DNA of 32,335 nt from JBKEAR01 sp047972425. GTDB lineage: Bacteria; Pseudomonadota; Alphaproteobacteria; JBKEAR01. The notes under the pieces are model-generated. The model did no database searches. It saw only the letters and a list, made by a program, of their open reading frames with translations, and was not told the origin of the DNA. Below, one piece after another: positions 1 through 7,334 of the stretch. The stretch lies in NCBI GenBank assembly GCA_047972425.1, contig JBKEAR010000009.1, positions 1-32,335 on the forward strand, in the 5' to 3' direction. How positions within the stretch are numbered: position 1 is the stretch's first letter; the number at the start of each line of letters is the position of its first letter. Position numbers and translations under genes: made by a program.

Positions 1-26
1 TACTTCTTAGCTCAATACTTACCATA

Positions 27-60
27 AAGCCCCCTATAACTAGGGGGCTTCTTCATTTTT
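27..60 (+). terminator. Rho-independent terminator of an upstream gene
   Basis: A 10-bp perfect stem (27-36 pairing with 41-50, core GCCCCC/GGGGGC) with a TAAC tetraloop is followed by CTTC and a T run at 56-60. It ends a plus-strand transcript that begins left of the window. Nothing in bases 1-26 could be identified as a gene or tRNA end. Confidence 0.75.
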
Positions 61-165
61 ATATCATTTTAATTAATAAATACTCTTGTCCATATATCTT
101 AAAGTGATACTCTATAGTCTATACATAATAAAATGATTATATAAACATCAGTAATAATTTGATGC

Positions 166-229
166 TAAGGGGTTTGCAACCCCTTAATAATACCCGCACA
201 CAGCTATGTGCTGTGGGCAACTTCGTTGC
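166..229. repeat. Cluster of three adjacent small hairpins
   Basis: Three palindromes follow each other in this gene-free stretch (1-307). The first is AAGGGGTT-TGC-AACCCCTT at 167-185, the second CACAGC-TATGT-GCTGTG at 199-215, and the third GCAAC-TTC-GTTGC at 217-229. Read on the minus strand, the third has a GAA triloop, like the repeat hairpins near 28500 and 32100. The first two are self-complementary stems with short loops. No T tract follows any of them, so they do not look like terminators. They probably belong to the same family of intergenic repeat modules seen at the right end of the window. Confidence 0.5.
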
Positions 230-231
230 AT

Positions 232-275
232 TAGGTAATACTAAAATTTATTATCATTTTAAGTAGTATTACCTA
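232..275. promoter_or_regulatory. 12-bp perfect inverted repeat upstream of the dehydrogenase
   Basis: TAGGTAATACTA (232-243) and TAGTATTACCTA (264-275) are perfect inverted copies separated by 20 AT-rich bases. The site ends 32 bp before the start codon at 308. It could be an operator for a dimeric regulator of the dehydrogenase gene, or an RNA hairpin in its leader. No cognate regulator gene is present nearby, so function is inferred from position only. Confidence 0.4.
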
Positions 276-307
276 TATATTAGTCATAAAAATTTAGGGG
301 TTGAAGT

Positions 308-1249
308 ATGGATATTGATTTTATTATATGTGGTAAAAATTACAATGAGCGTGAGAGGGCAGAACTCTTTAATTTGCGCCCGGCGATTCATATTCATAAT
401 ATTAATGAAATGGTATCTTTATCTGCGGAACAACGTTCAAAAATTCGGGCTGTGGCTTATCGGGTGGGTGTGCCTTTTACCAAAAATTTAATGGAAATGT
501 TACCTGCATTAAAGCTTATAGCCAATTATGGGGTGGGTTATGATGCTATTGATGCCCAAGGAGCAAAAGAGCTCGGCATTCGCATAACCAATACGCCCGA
601 TGTGCTTAATGATTGTGTAGCGGATTTAGCTGTGGGAATGGCAATTTCGCTTTCTCGCCATTTGTGCCAAGGGCAAGAACTTATTTTATCGGGGGCATGG
701 GCAAATGGCGAAAAATTGTCACTTAATCATAAATTTTCGGGTAAAAAAGCGGGTATTGTTGGTTTAGGTCGTATCGGCCGAGAGATTGCGGAGCGTTTGG
801 TTGGGTTTAAAATGGAAATCCATTATCATGCGCGCAGGGATAAATTCATAGAAAATTGGATATTTCATGAAAATATCATCAATTTAGCCCAAGCGGTTGA
901 TTATTTATTTATTGCCCTTGTGGGTGGTGTAGAAACAGAAAATTATGTATCCGAAGAAGTCATTACCGCATTGGGTAAAAAAGGCATGATTATTAATATT
1001 GCCCGTGGTTCGGTCATTGATGAAAAAGCCCTTATAACAGCCCTACAAAATAAAAAAATTGCGGGTGCAGCTTTAGATGTATTTATGAATGAGCCAAAAA
1101 TTGATGAACGTTTTTATAAGTTAGATAATGTTTTATTACAGCCGCATCAGGCATCGAATACTTATGAAACCCGTGCTACAATGGCTGCTTTACAGCGAGA
1201 GAATATTTTGGCATTTTTTAGTAATCAACCATTATTAACGGAAGTTTAG
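308..1249 (+). CDS. D-isomer-specific 2-hydroxyacid dehydrogenase (glyoxylate/hydroxypyruvate reductase-like)
   Basis: This 313-residue cytosolic enzyme should reduce a 2-keto acid to the D-2-hydroxy acid with NAD(P)H; glyoxylate and hydroxypyruvate are the usual substrates of close relatives. The Rossmann motif GLGRIG lies at residues 152-157. The expected catalytic triad is visible: Arg233 in NIARGS, Glu262 in NEP and His280 in QPHQAS. The N-terminal substrate-binding half includes ANYGVGYDAID near 72-82. Length is normal for the family. The start is supported by AGGGG six bases upstream. It stands alone between hairpin-rich DNA and an independent promoter region. Exact substrate cannot be read from sequence, and other members of the D-2-hydroxyacid dehydrogenase family are possible. 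Confidence 0.9.
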   Translation: MDIDFIICGKNYNERERAELFNLRPAIHIHNINEMVSLSAEQRSKIRAVAYRVGVPFTKNLMEMLPALKLIANYGVGYDAIDAQGAKELGIRITNTPDVLNDCVADLAVGMAISLSRHLCQGQELILSGAWANGEKLSLNHKFSGKKAGIVGLGRIGREIAERLVGFKMEIHYHARRDKFIENWIFHENIINLAQAVDYLFIALVGGVETENYVSEEVITALGKKGMIINIARGSVIDEKALITALQNKKIAGAALDVFMNEPKIDERFYKLDNVLLQPHQASNTYETRATMAALQRENILAFFSNQPLLTEV

Positions 1250-1275
1250 GAAAATAGGTATACGAAATATATACT

Positions 1276-1289
1276 TACATTTAGTTACA
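1276..1289 (+). promoter_or_regulatory. RstA-like box upstream of the Gln/Gly-rich secreted protein gene
   Basis: TACATTTAGTTACA fits the E. coli RstA response-regulator consensus TACATNTNGTTACA exactly. A further GTTACA half-site lies at 1316-1321. The box is about 100 bp before the start at 1376. A related box sits upstream of the cytochrome-b-like gene (6476-6492). An OmpR-family regulator with similar specificity is inferred; none is encoded in this window. Confidence 0.4.
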
Positions 1290-1375
1290 TTTTTCCTTTA
1301 GATTGTCATATCTTTGTTACAGAAATTTTTTATACTGAACGCATAAAAGATAACTTTATCTGAAGGAGAAACACT

Positions 1376-1921
1376 ATGAAAAAGATTTTTGCACCATTAT
1401 TATTGCTTCCGTTACTTTCAATGTCGATTGCCATGGGTGCTGCTGCCCAAGAGCCAAATACAACCGCTTGGCCAGATAGAGATTTTAGCCAAAGCCCTTT
1501 AACAGCAGCAGAAATTGAACAGCATGTGCGTAATGAGGCTGGTGATCGGTTTGTTTCTATGAAAACAGAAGATGGAAAATATGTTGTTACCCTAAAAAAT
1601 AATCGGGGCGAAATGAAAACCAATATGATTGACCCGCAAAATCCACCCCAAGCAGGAATATTCCGTAATCAGCCCCAAGGCCAAAACCAAGGCCAAATTC
1701 AGCAGGGGCAAGGGCAAAACCAAGGGAAAGCCCAAGGTATGATGAAACAAGGTAAAAACAAAGGGCAGATGCAAGGACAAGGCAGAAACCAAGGTAATAA
1801 AGGCCAAATGCAAGGTCAGGGTAAAGGCCAAGGAAAAAATAAAGGTCAAAACCAAGGCCAATGCCTACAAGGTCAAAATGGATGCCCAAACCAAGGCCAA
1901 GGTAGAATGCGTAACCAATAA
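1376..1921 (+). CDS. Secreted protein with PepSY-like N-terminal region and Gln/Gly/Asn-rich repetitive tail
   Basis: The 181-residue product has a clear Sec signal peptide (basic MKK, hydrophobic 5-20, likely cleavage near AAA-Q at 24/25). Residues about 42-87 (TAAEIEQHVRNEAGDRFV... DGKYVVTLKN) resemble the small PepSY-type fold of secreted regulatory proteins, but the match is weak. From about residue 99 the chain is low-complexity Gln, Gly, Asn and Lys/Arg in imperfect QGQ/NQGK repeats. Cys163 and Cys170 are the only cysteines and could pair. The start has an excellent AAGGAG site. A strong terminator follows. I do not recognise the protein; a periplasmic or extracellular stress-related role under two-component control is an inference from the upstream box. 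Confidence 0.8.
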   Translation: MKKIFAPLLLLPLLSMSIAMGAAAQEPNTTAWPDRDFSQSPLTAAEIEQHVRNEAGDRFVSMKTEDGKYVVTLKNNRGEMKTNMIDPQNPPQAGIFRNQPQGQNQGQIQQGQGQNQGKAQGMMKQGKNKGQMQGQGRNQGNKGQMQGQGKGQGKNKGQNQGQCLQGQNGCPNQGQGRMRNQ

Positions 1922-1941
1922 TAATATATGGTTTGTGAGAT

Positions 1942-1971
1942 AAAGGCAGAGATATATTCTCTGCCTTTTTT
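1942..1971 (+). terminator. Rho-independent terminator after the Gln/Gly-rich gene
   Basis: An 11-bp perfect stem (1942-1952 with 1958-1968, core GGCAGAGA/TCTCTGCC), a TATAT loop and a run of six Ts form a textbook terminator 20 bp after the stop codon. Confidence 0.9.
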
Positions 1972-1978
1972 ATTGGTA

Positions 1979-2300
1979 TAGTAATAAATTTTATAAGATT
2001 CTTACCGATTACAATATAAAATTATACTCAGTGATTTATGGGTAAAATTATTTTATTGATGATAATTTAATTATTTTTTTTCATTCATTTTGCTTTAATC
2101 GCTATCTATTGTAGCTATAGCGAATGAATATGTATTTTAAGCTCATATTTTTATAATATTTATTTTCCGAAATTTCTTCTATCGTTTATTTGGTGATTTT
2201 TAATATTCTTTTGACATTTTATTTGAATTTATGTTAACTCATAACATCTATTTGGGGACAAATAGATAACGATATAAATGAAATGTAGGATAATTATATT
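1979..2300 (+). promoter_or_regulatory. AT-rich intergenic region with promoter and leader hairpin of the PhoX-like gene
   Basis: There is no gene in this stretch. A plausible promoter is TTGACA at 2211-2216 with TAACTC at 2235-2240 (18-bp spacing). GTTA-N5-TAAC at 2233-2245 overlaps the -10 region as an imperfect palindrome. Downstream, a 9-bp hairpin (2246-2254 with 2259-2267, loop GGGA) lies 33 bp before the start codon, so it would be in the leader RNA. No PhoB box could be recognised by eye. The rest is featureless AT-rich DNA. Confidence 0.4.
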
Positions 2301-4061
2301 ATGAGAAAGAGTACGATTTTCGTGGGGCTCCTGCTTGCGAGCACCCATATTTTGAGTGCATCGGCCTTAGATTTTAAAGCTATTGATGCAGCCTCTACCG
2401 ATGAAGCAAAACGCATGGCGATAGCTTCTCCCTCTGTAAATCTAAACGGTAAAGATTATATGATCGGCTATAATGTGTTAGCGCGCACGGGCGATAAGCT
2501 GGGTGATGGCACATTTGGTTTGCTTGTTGATGCCAAAGGCAATGCTGTTGTTGGCGGTGATGGTGAACAAGAAATTTCGGTTGATGCCGATTTTACAACT
2601 TTGTTGCCTGTGGGCGATAAATTATTTAGCGTTACCCATTTTGAAAGCCGCCCCGGTGCAATGTATGTTAGCGAAGTTGCGCAAAATAAAGAAACGGGCG
2701 AATTAAAATATATCTCAACAAAACCCGTTGATTTTAGTGCCTTTGGTGGCCTTTGGGTACCATGTGCAGGCTCGGTAACACCTTGGGGTACCCATTTGGG
2801 CTCCGAGGAATATCCACCCAATGTGCGTGGTATTGAAGATGCCCAATCTTTAGATGATATTGATGATTATTTTAAACCATTCGCTCGCTATTTTGGTTTA
2901 AATCCAGATACAATGAGTCTTGAGGACTTCCGCGGGGTATTTAGCCCTTATCAATATGGTTATGCAACCGAGATTACGGTTACGGCCGATGGTAATGCAA
3001 CGGCTGCTAAACATTATGCCTTGGGGCGCTCGGCCTTTGAATTGGCTTATGTAATGCCGGATCAGCGTACGGTTTTCTTTTCGGATGATGGTACAAATGT
3101 TGGCTTATATATGTTTGTTGCCGATGAAGCCGGAAAGCTTGATGCTGGTGTAACCTATGCCGCTAAATGGAACCAAACCTCTAAAGCGGGGGGTGGTACG
3201 GCAAATATTGATTGGGTAAGCCTTGACCATGCAACATCAGAGGAAGTGAAAGCTTATATTGATAATGGTACAAAATTCTATGATATTTTTGATATTGCCA
3301 ATGTTGCTGAAGATGGAACTTGTGCCGATGGATTTAGCCCAGTAAATACAAGCGATGGTGCGGAATGTCTAAAAATTAAAGAGGGTATGGAAGTTGCGGC
3401 TTCTCGCTTAGAAACACGCCGTTATGCCGCATTAAAAGGGGCAACTACCGAATTTAGAAAAGAAGAAGGCATTACCTTTGCGCCCGAATATAACAAATTA
3501 TTTGTGGCCATGAGCGAGGTTGCTAAAGGCATGGAAGACGGTAGCAAAAATGATATTGCCGGTTATAATGATATCCGTTTAGATAAAAATGCCTGTGGTG
3601 CTGTTTATGAGCTTGATGTGCGCCCCAATGCATCTATAGGTTCCGATTATGTGCCAACCAATATGAATGCAATGATTGCCGGGCGGCCTTATGAATATGC
3701 CGAAGGTTCAGCTTGGGCAGGAAATAGCTGCTTTATTGATGGTATTTCTAACCCCGATAACATCACTTGGATAGCAGGCAATGACACATTAATCATTGGT
3801 GAAGATACAGGCTCTGGCCACCAAAATGATGTGATTTGGTCGATGAATTATCCAACCAAGCAACTCACGCGTATTTTCTCTACCCCTTATGGGTCAGAAA
3901 CTACAAGTCCTTATATTTACACAAATATTAATGGCTTTGGCTATTTAATGGCTGTTATTCAGCACCCTTATGGGGAATCGGATGAAGATAAATTAAATAA
4001 CCCAACCGATGCCCAAGCCTATGTGGGGTATGTTGGCCCATTACCAGCATTAAGTGAATAA
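2301..4061 (+). CDS. PhoX-like (DUF839) secreted phosphatase-family protein
   Basis: The 586-residue product matches the PhoX/DUF839 family of beta-propeller metallo-phosphatases that release phosphate from organic esters. Supporting segments are PCAGSVTPWGTHLGSEEYPP around 154-173, which holds the family's Cys (C155) and Glu (E169/E170) region. Others are EEGITFAPEYNKLFVAMSE, a tryptophan/aspartate-rich propeller core, and GEDTGSGHQNDVIWSM near the C-terminus. A signal peptide is present (residues 1-22), but it lacks twin arginines and looks Sec-type, whereas classic PhoX is Tat-exported. A strong terminator follows directly, then a gene for a two-haem protein. Substrate and metal content are uncertain; some DUF839 proteins have no known activity. 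Confidence 0.8.
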   Translation: MRKSTIFVGLLLASTHILSASALDFKAIDAASTDEAKRMAIASPSVNLNGKDYMIGYNVLARTGDKLGDGTFGLLVDAKGNAVVGGDGEQEISVDADFTTLLPVGDKLFSVTHFESRPGAMYVSEVAQNKETGELKYISTKPVDFSAFGGLWVPCAGSVTPWGTHLGSEEYPPNVRGIEDAQSLDDIDDYFKPFARYFGLNPDTMSLEDFRGVFSPYQYGYATEITVTADGNATAAKHYALGRSAFELAYVMPDQRTVFFSDDGTNVGLYMFVADEAGKLDAGVTYAAKWNQTSKAGGGTANIDWVSLDHATSEEVKAYIDNGTKFYDIFDIANVAEDGTCADGFSPVNTSDGAECLKIKEGMEVAASRLETRRYAALKGATTEFRKEEGITFAPEYNKLFVAMSEVAKGMEDGSKNDIAGYNDIRLDKNACGAVYELDVRPNASIGSDYVPTNMNAMIAGRPYEYAEGSAWAGNSCFIDGISNPDNITWIAGNDTLIIGEDTGSGHQNDVIWSMNYPTKQLTRIFSTPYGSETTSPYIYTNINGFGYLMAVIQHPYGESDEDKLNNPTDAQAYVGYVGPLPALSE

Positions 4062-4073
4062 AAGGCTAATATG

Positions 4074-4100
4074 AGCCGCCCCTATTTGGGGCGGCTTTTT
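4074..4100 (+). terminator. Terminator between the PhoX-like and two-haem genes
   Basis: A 9-bp GC-rich stem (AGCCGCCCC at 4074-4082 with GGGGCGGCT at 4088-4096), a TATTT loop and five Ts form a strong terminator. It ends only 16 bp before the ATG at 4116, leaving no room for a separate promoter, so the downstream gene may depend on partial readthrough. Confidence 0.85.
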
Positions 4101-4115
4101 ATAGGGGATAGAGAA

Positions 4116-5810
4116 ATGAAAAAAACTTTTTATAAAAAAATATTGGGTATGGGCATAACGATATTAATGAGTATATCTAATGCTTATGGCGAAGATAATA
4201 ACAGCCAAGATTATACGGTTAATTATACCGATTATTTACGCCACCCAACCGCATGGATTAGCGCACAATGTTATACCCAAACCAAAGATGAAGAGACTGG
4301 CACTGTTCATAACCCATGTTATGCTTGTCATACACGCTCAATGGCACCCAATTATTTAAATGATAGTGACTTCCAGCTATCATTAGATTTTCGCCCGGAT
4401 GCAGCAATCAACCCGTTTACGAATACATTTGAAGATCGCTCTGCCCTTGTTGCGCAAATATCCGATGAAAATATTACCAATTGGGTAAATGAGAGCAATT
4501 ATTTAGTGGATAATCAAATTATTATTGCCGATAAGCTTAAAAATAACCTGCCCCAAGCATGGGATTACGATAAAAATGGCCAATGGGACGGCTATATGCC
4601 CGATGCTTGGTTTATATTTGATGATGAAGGTTACGATATTCACCCCATAACTCTAGAAAAAACAGGTTGGAGGGCTTTTGGTTACCAGCCATTTTTAGGA
4701 ACATTTTGGCCAACAAACGGTTCAACGGATGATGTACTTATTCGGTTGCCAGCAGTTTTTCGCCAAAATATCAATGGAGAAATAGATTGGGATATTTATA
4801 ATTTAAACTTACTGATTGTTGAAGCATTGGTGCGCCAACAAGATGTACGGATAATACCCACCGATGAGCAAGCAGTGAATTATGATTTAAATGCTGATGG
4901 GAAAATTGAAGGGAATAGCGATAAAATCATATTTAATCATTATCCGCTCGAGCAAAAATATATGCAATATGCCGGATTAGCCGCCAATAAAGATTTAAAA
5001 TTGGCGGGCGGATTATTCCCTGTAGGTACCGAGTTTTTACATTCGGTACGTTATATCTCCACCCAAAATGACCAAATTGGCTTAGGCAATCGCATGAAGG
5101 AGCTCCGTTATATGCGCAAAGGCTATTGGCAAAATTGGGCAGACTTACGCAATTCGGTAGATAAAGAGGCGAAAGAAGCCAATGACTTCCCCGATCGGTT
5201 ACGCATGTTTCATGGTGATTTTGAACGCGGAATAGCCAATGGAACAGGCTGGTATTTACAAGCATGGATTGAAGACCGCGATGGCAGCTTAAGGCCGCAA
5301 AACCGCGAAGAAACAATCTTTTGCATGGGGTGCCATGGCGGTATGGGCGTAACGAGTGATAGTGTGTTCTCTTATGCCAGAAAATATGATGCAACGGACT
5401 TTCAGCAGGGTTGGTATCATTGGAGCCAAAAAGGGTTGGTCGGAAAGCCCGATTTAAAAAATACCCAAGGCGAATATGAATATACCAAATATCTTAAAAA
5501 TAATCGCAGTGTCGATGAATTTAGAGCCAATGAAGAGGGGTATCATAAATTCTTTGATAAGGCTGGCAATGTTAAACCCGATATGATTGATACCATGCAA
5601 AAAGATATTACAGTTTTGATTTTCCCTTCATTAGAAAGGGCAATTAATCTGAATAAAGCTTGGCGCGCATTAGCGATGGAGCAAGATTACATTAATGGGC
5701 GCGATGCTGTGGTGACACCGGCACAAAATGTATATAAGGAAATTGAAGCCGAAACATCAACCGGCATTAATGAAGCCATAAAAAAATATAATTTGCAGGC
5801 TATTCAATAA
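4116..5810 (+). CDS. Secreted protein with two CxxCH haem-binding motifs and EF-hand-like loops
   Basis: The 564-residue product starts at the ATG at 4116 (RBS GGGGA six bases upstream). An in-frame ATG at 4071 lies inside the terminator hairpin and is rejected. Residues 1-25 form a signal peptide ending NAYG. Two c-type haem motifs are present: CYACH at about 68-72 and CMGCH at about 403-407, over 330 residues apart. Calcium-loop-like segments occur, notably DLNADGKIE and DKNGQWDGY. The protein should be a periplasmic or cell-surface dihaem protein of electron-transfer or enzymatic type. I do not recognise the family. The preceding PhoX-like gene and the convergent cytochrome-b-like gene suggest a functional cluster, but this is inference. 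Confidence 0.75.
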   Translation: MKKTFYKKILGMGITILMSISNAYGEDNNSQDYTVNYTDYLRHPTAWISAQCYTQTKDEETGTVHNPCYACHTRSMAPNYLNDSDFQLSLDFRPDAAINPFTNTFEDRSALVAQISDENITNWVNESNYLVDNQIIIADKLKNNLPQAWDYDKNGQWDGYMPDAWFIFDDEGYDIHPITLEKTGWRAFGYQPFLGTFWPTNGSTDDVLIRLPAVFRQNINGEIDWDIYNLNLLIVEALVRQQDVRIIPTDEQAVNYDLNADGKIEGNSDKIIFNHYPLEQKYMQYAGLAANKDLKLAGGLFPVGTEFLHSVRYISTQNDQIGLGNRMKELRYMRKGYWQNWADLRNSVDKEAKEANDFPDRLRMFHGDFERGIANGTGWYLQAWIEDRDGSLRPQNREETIFCMGCHGGMGVTSDSVFSYARKYDATDFQQGWYHWSQKGLVGKPDLKNTQGEYEYTKYLKNNRSVDEFRANEEGYHKFFDKAGNVKPDMIDTMQKDITVLIFPSLERAINLNKAWRALAMEQDYINGRDAVVTPAQNVYKEIEAETSTGINEAIKKYNLQAIQ

Positions 5811-5820
5811 AGCATAAAGA

Positions 5821-5849
5821 AAAAGGTGCATATTCTTGCACCTTTTTTT
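5821..5849. terminator. Bidirectional terminator between convergent genes
   Basis: A 10-bp stem (5821-5830 with 5837-5846, core GGTGCA/TGCACC) with a six-base loop has Ts after it on the plus strand. A-rich sequence before it gives a T-rich tail on the minus strand. It serves the two-haem gene and the convergent cytochrome-b-like gene. Confidence 0.8.
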
Positions 5850-5871
5850 GTTTTATTACCTATAGATTATT

Positions 5872-6390
5872 TTATTCAGCAGCCAGCATACCCATCAATT
5901 CAAACGGATTTTTTTGATTGTTTTTTGCAATATCGGCAATGGTTTCGGTAGGGTCGGTTACCACAATATTGGCATCTTGAAGTTTTTGCGCAAGATTTTC
6001 GGCATTTTTACCCGAAAGCTCAGCGAATGTTGTAATATCCGCTTGGCTTAAAATATTAATAAATTGGCGGGGGCCACCGCCACCTTCACCTTCATTTTGA
6101 GAGGCAGAAACAAAGAAATATGCAGGGATTAAAATAACGAATATGGCACTCATTAACCATACGCGCTTACCTTTTAAATAATGTTTAAATGTTGCCCAAT
6201 GGGAAAGCAAATGGGCGATGACAATCACCACCATGGATATCCCAACCCATTCATGAATAACTTTTACTGGGGTTCCTTTAAGATAGCCAAAGAACATCGC
6301 TGTGCCGCTAATCATCGGGATAACCGCAACCGCAATCATAAGTGGAGTTACCCATTGTTTTTTAAATATTTTTTGCACAGAATTTGCCAT
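5872..6390 (-). CDS. Cytochrome-b-like membrane protein (DUF4405-type)
   Basis: The 172-residue product has three transmembrane segments, near 13-34, 48-66 and 77-95. Histidines at 46 (VIHEW), 60 and 64 (AHLLSHW) and 70 (FKHYLKG) are suitably placed to ligate b-type haem, as in small DUF4405/cytochrome-b561-like proteins. The C-terminal part (about 108-172) is a soluble helical region (FAELSG...LAQKLQDANI...IADIAKNN) typical of members that carry a small helix-hairpin module. An AAGGAT site precedes the start. The promoter region holds an RstA-like repeat. It is convergent with the two-haem gene, so it may pass electrons between the quinone pool and periplasmic haem proteins; this is inference. 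Confidence 0.75.
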   Translation of the reverse strand: MANSVQKIFKKQWVTPLMIAVAVIPMISGTAMFFGYLKGTPVKVIHEWVGISMVVIVIAHLLSHWATFKHYLKGKRVWLMSAIFVILIPAYFFVSASQNEGEGGGGPRQFINILSQADITTFAELSGKNAENLAQKLQDANIVVTDPTETIADIAKNNQKNPFELMGMLAAE

Positions 6391-6455
6391 AATTTTATCC
6401 TTCTTCTTTCCATTTTATTTTTAAACAAAAGAATGCAAATTTGCAAAATATTTGT

Positions 6456-6492
6456 GGTTACAAATTGTATTTTATTGTAACGCAATGTAACC
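6456..6492 (-). promoter_or_regulatory. RstA-like direct repeat upstream of the cytochrome-b-like gene
   Basis: Reading the minus strand from 6492, GGTTACATTGCGTTACA gives two GTTACA units 10 bp apart. TACATTGCGTTACA within it matches the RstA consensus at all but one specified position. A third unit in opposite orientation (GGTTACA, plus strand 6456-6462) makes the whole a GGTTACA-N23-TGTAACC palindrome. It lies 66-102 bp upstream of the start at 6390. Helical phasing of the direct repeats is typical of OmpR-family sites. Confidence 0.4.
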
Positions 6493-6518
6493 GAATATAA
6501 TGAAAATAAAGGATTAAT

Positions 6519-7247
6519 TTAAACTTTAAACTCGGTTGTAACAGCCAAATGGTCAGAATATCGTTGGGGTAAAATTTCGTAATCCCATGTGGATACGCTT
6601 GGCGAAACTACAATATGATCCAACGCTTTTTGGGGTTTCCAACTGGGGTAAGAGAGTGAGCTTTCATTGGTGATAGAGCGCAAATGAAACTCTTTGAGAA
6701 ACTCTTGAAAATGGGGTGCATTGGGTTGACAATTAAAATCGCCGCTCACAATCACATTGGTATAATTTTTCAGTTTCTCGCCAATAAGTTTAAACTGATT
6801 GGCTTGAGCATTTGTACTTAAACTTAAATGTGTATTTAAAATAGTGCATTCAACATTTTTAATCTCCGCCCGTGCAATCAGCAAACCGCGCCCCGGTAAA
6901 CGACTGGGCAGGTCAATATCATCAATTAAATGGAGCGGGTAGCGACTTAAAATTATATTGCCATGTAATGAAAGCTTACCCACACGGCGATTAATTTGCG
7001 AGAGCATATATGGATGTTTGCTATATTCTTGCAATTGCTTGGCTTGGCTGTTAAAGCCGCTGCGTAACCCGCCTAAATCGACCTCTTGCAAGCAAACGAT
7101 ATCGTAATTTTTTATCAGCCGAGCAATGCGGATAAGCGTGAGCGTTTTGGCTTTGGTATTTAAAATTTGTTTATGGGCATTAATGCCATATTCCCAATAT
7201 TTCTTTACACCAATGGCTGCTTGTATATTATATGTTAAAAATCGCAT
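6519..7247 (-). CDS. Endonuclease/exonuclease/phosphatase (EEP) family hydrolase
   Basis: The 242-residue protein spans one EEP (DNase I-like) domain. Conserved motifs appear in order: TYNIQ with metal-site Asn7, CLQEVD with Glu55, HGNIILSR, NTHLSLS, SGDFNCQP and the terminal SDHLAV. All catalytic elements for Mg-dependent phosphodiester or phosphomonoester cleavage are present. No signal peptide is seen, so it is probably cytosolic. It is divergent from the cardiolipin synthase gene with 87 bp between starts. In several proteobacteria EEP proteins neighbour phospholipase-D-like synthases, which suggests lipid headgroup or phosphodiester metabolism, but DNA or nucleotide substrates remain possible. 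Confidence 0.85.
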   Translation of the reverse strand: MRFLTYNIQAAIGVKKYWEYGINAHKQILNTKAKTLTLIRIARLIKNYDIVCLQEVDLGGLRSGFNSQAKQLQEYSKHPYMLSQINRRVGKLSLHGNIILSRYPLHLIDDIDLPSRLPGRGLLIARAEIKNVECTILNTHLSLSTNAQANQFKLIGEKLKNYTNVIVSGDFNCQPNAPHFQEFLKEFHLRSITNESSLSYPSWKPQKALDHIVVSPSVSTWDYEILPQRYSDHLAVTTEFKV

Positions 7248-7334
7248 CTGATAACTAAATCCGCTGAATCACTATTTATATTTATTATAAAGTTTGTTAT
7301 TCTAAAAATCTATTCTAATAAAAGGAACTCAATA

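Noticed and set aside
1..30. 3' end of a tRNA before the first terminator
   Set aside because: No T-arm or acceptor stem complementarity is visible in the 26 bases available.
1587..1889. Minus-strand open frames over the Gln/Gly-rich gene
   Set aside because: They are by-products of the repetitive codons of the plus-strand gene, with no ribosome site and implausible Leu/Phe-rich composition.
2301..2370. Tat signal on the PhoX-like protein
   Set aside because: The N-terminus is MRKST without twin arginines, so a Sec signal fits better.
4071..4115. Upstream start for the two-haem protein
   Set aside because: This ATG is inside the terminator stem, encodes a non-signal N-terminus and lacks a ribosome site; the ATG at 4116 has both a good site and a signal peptide.
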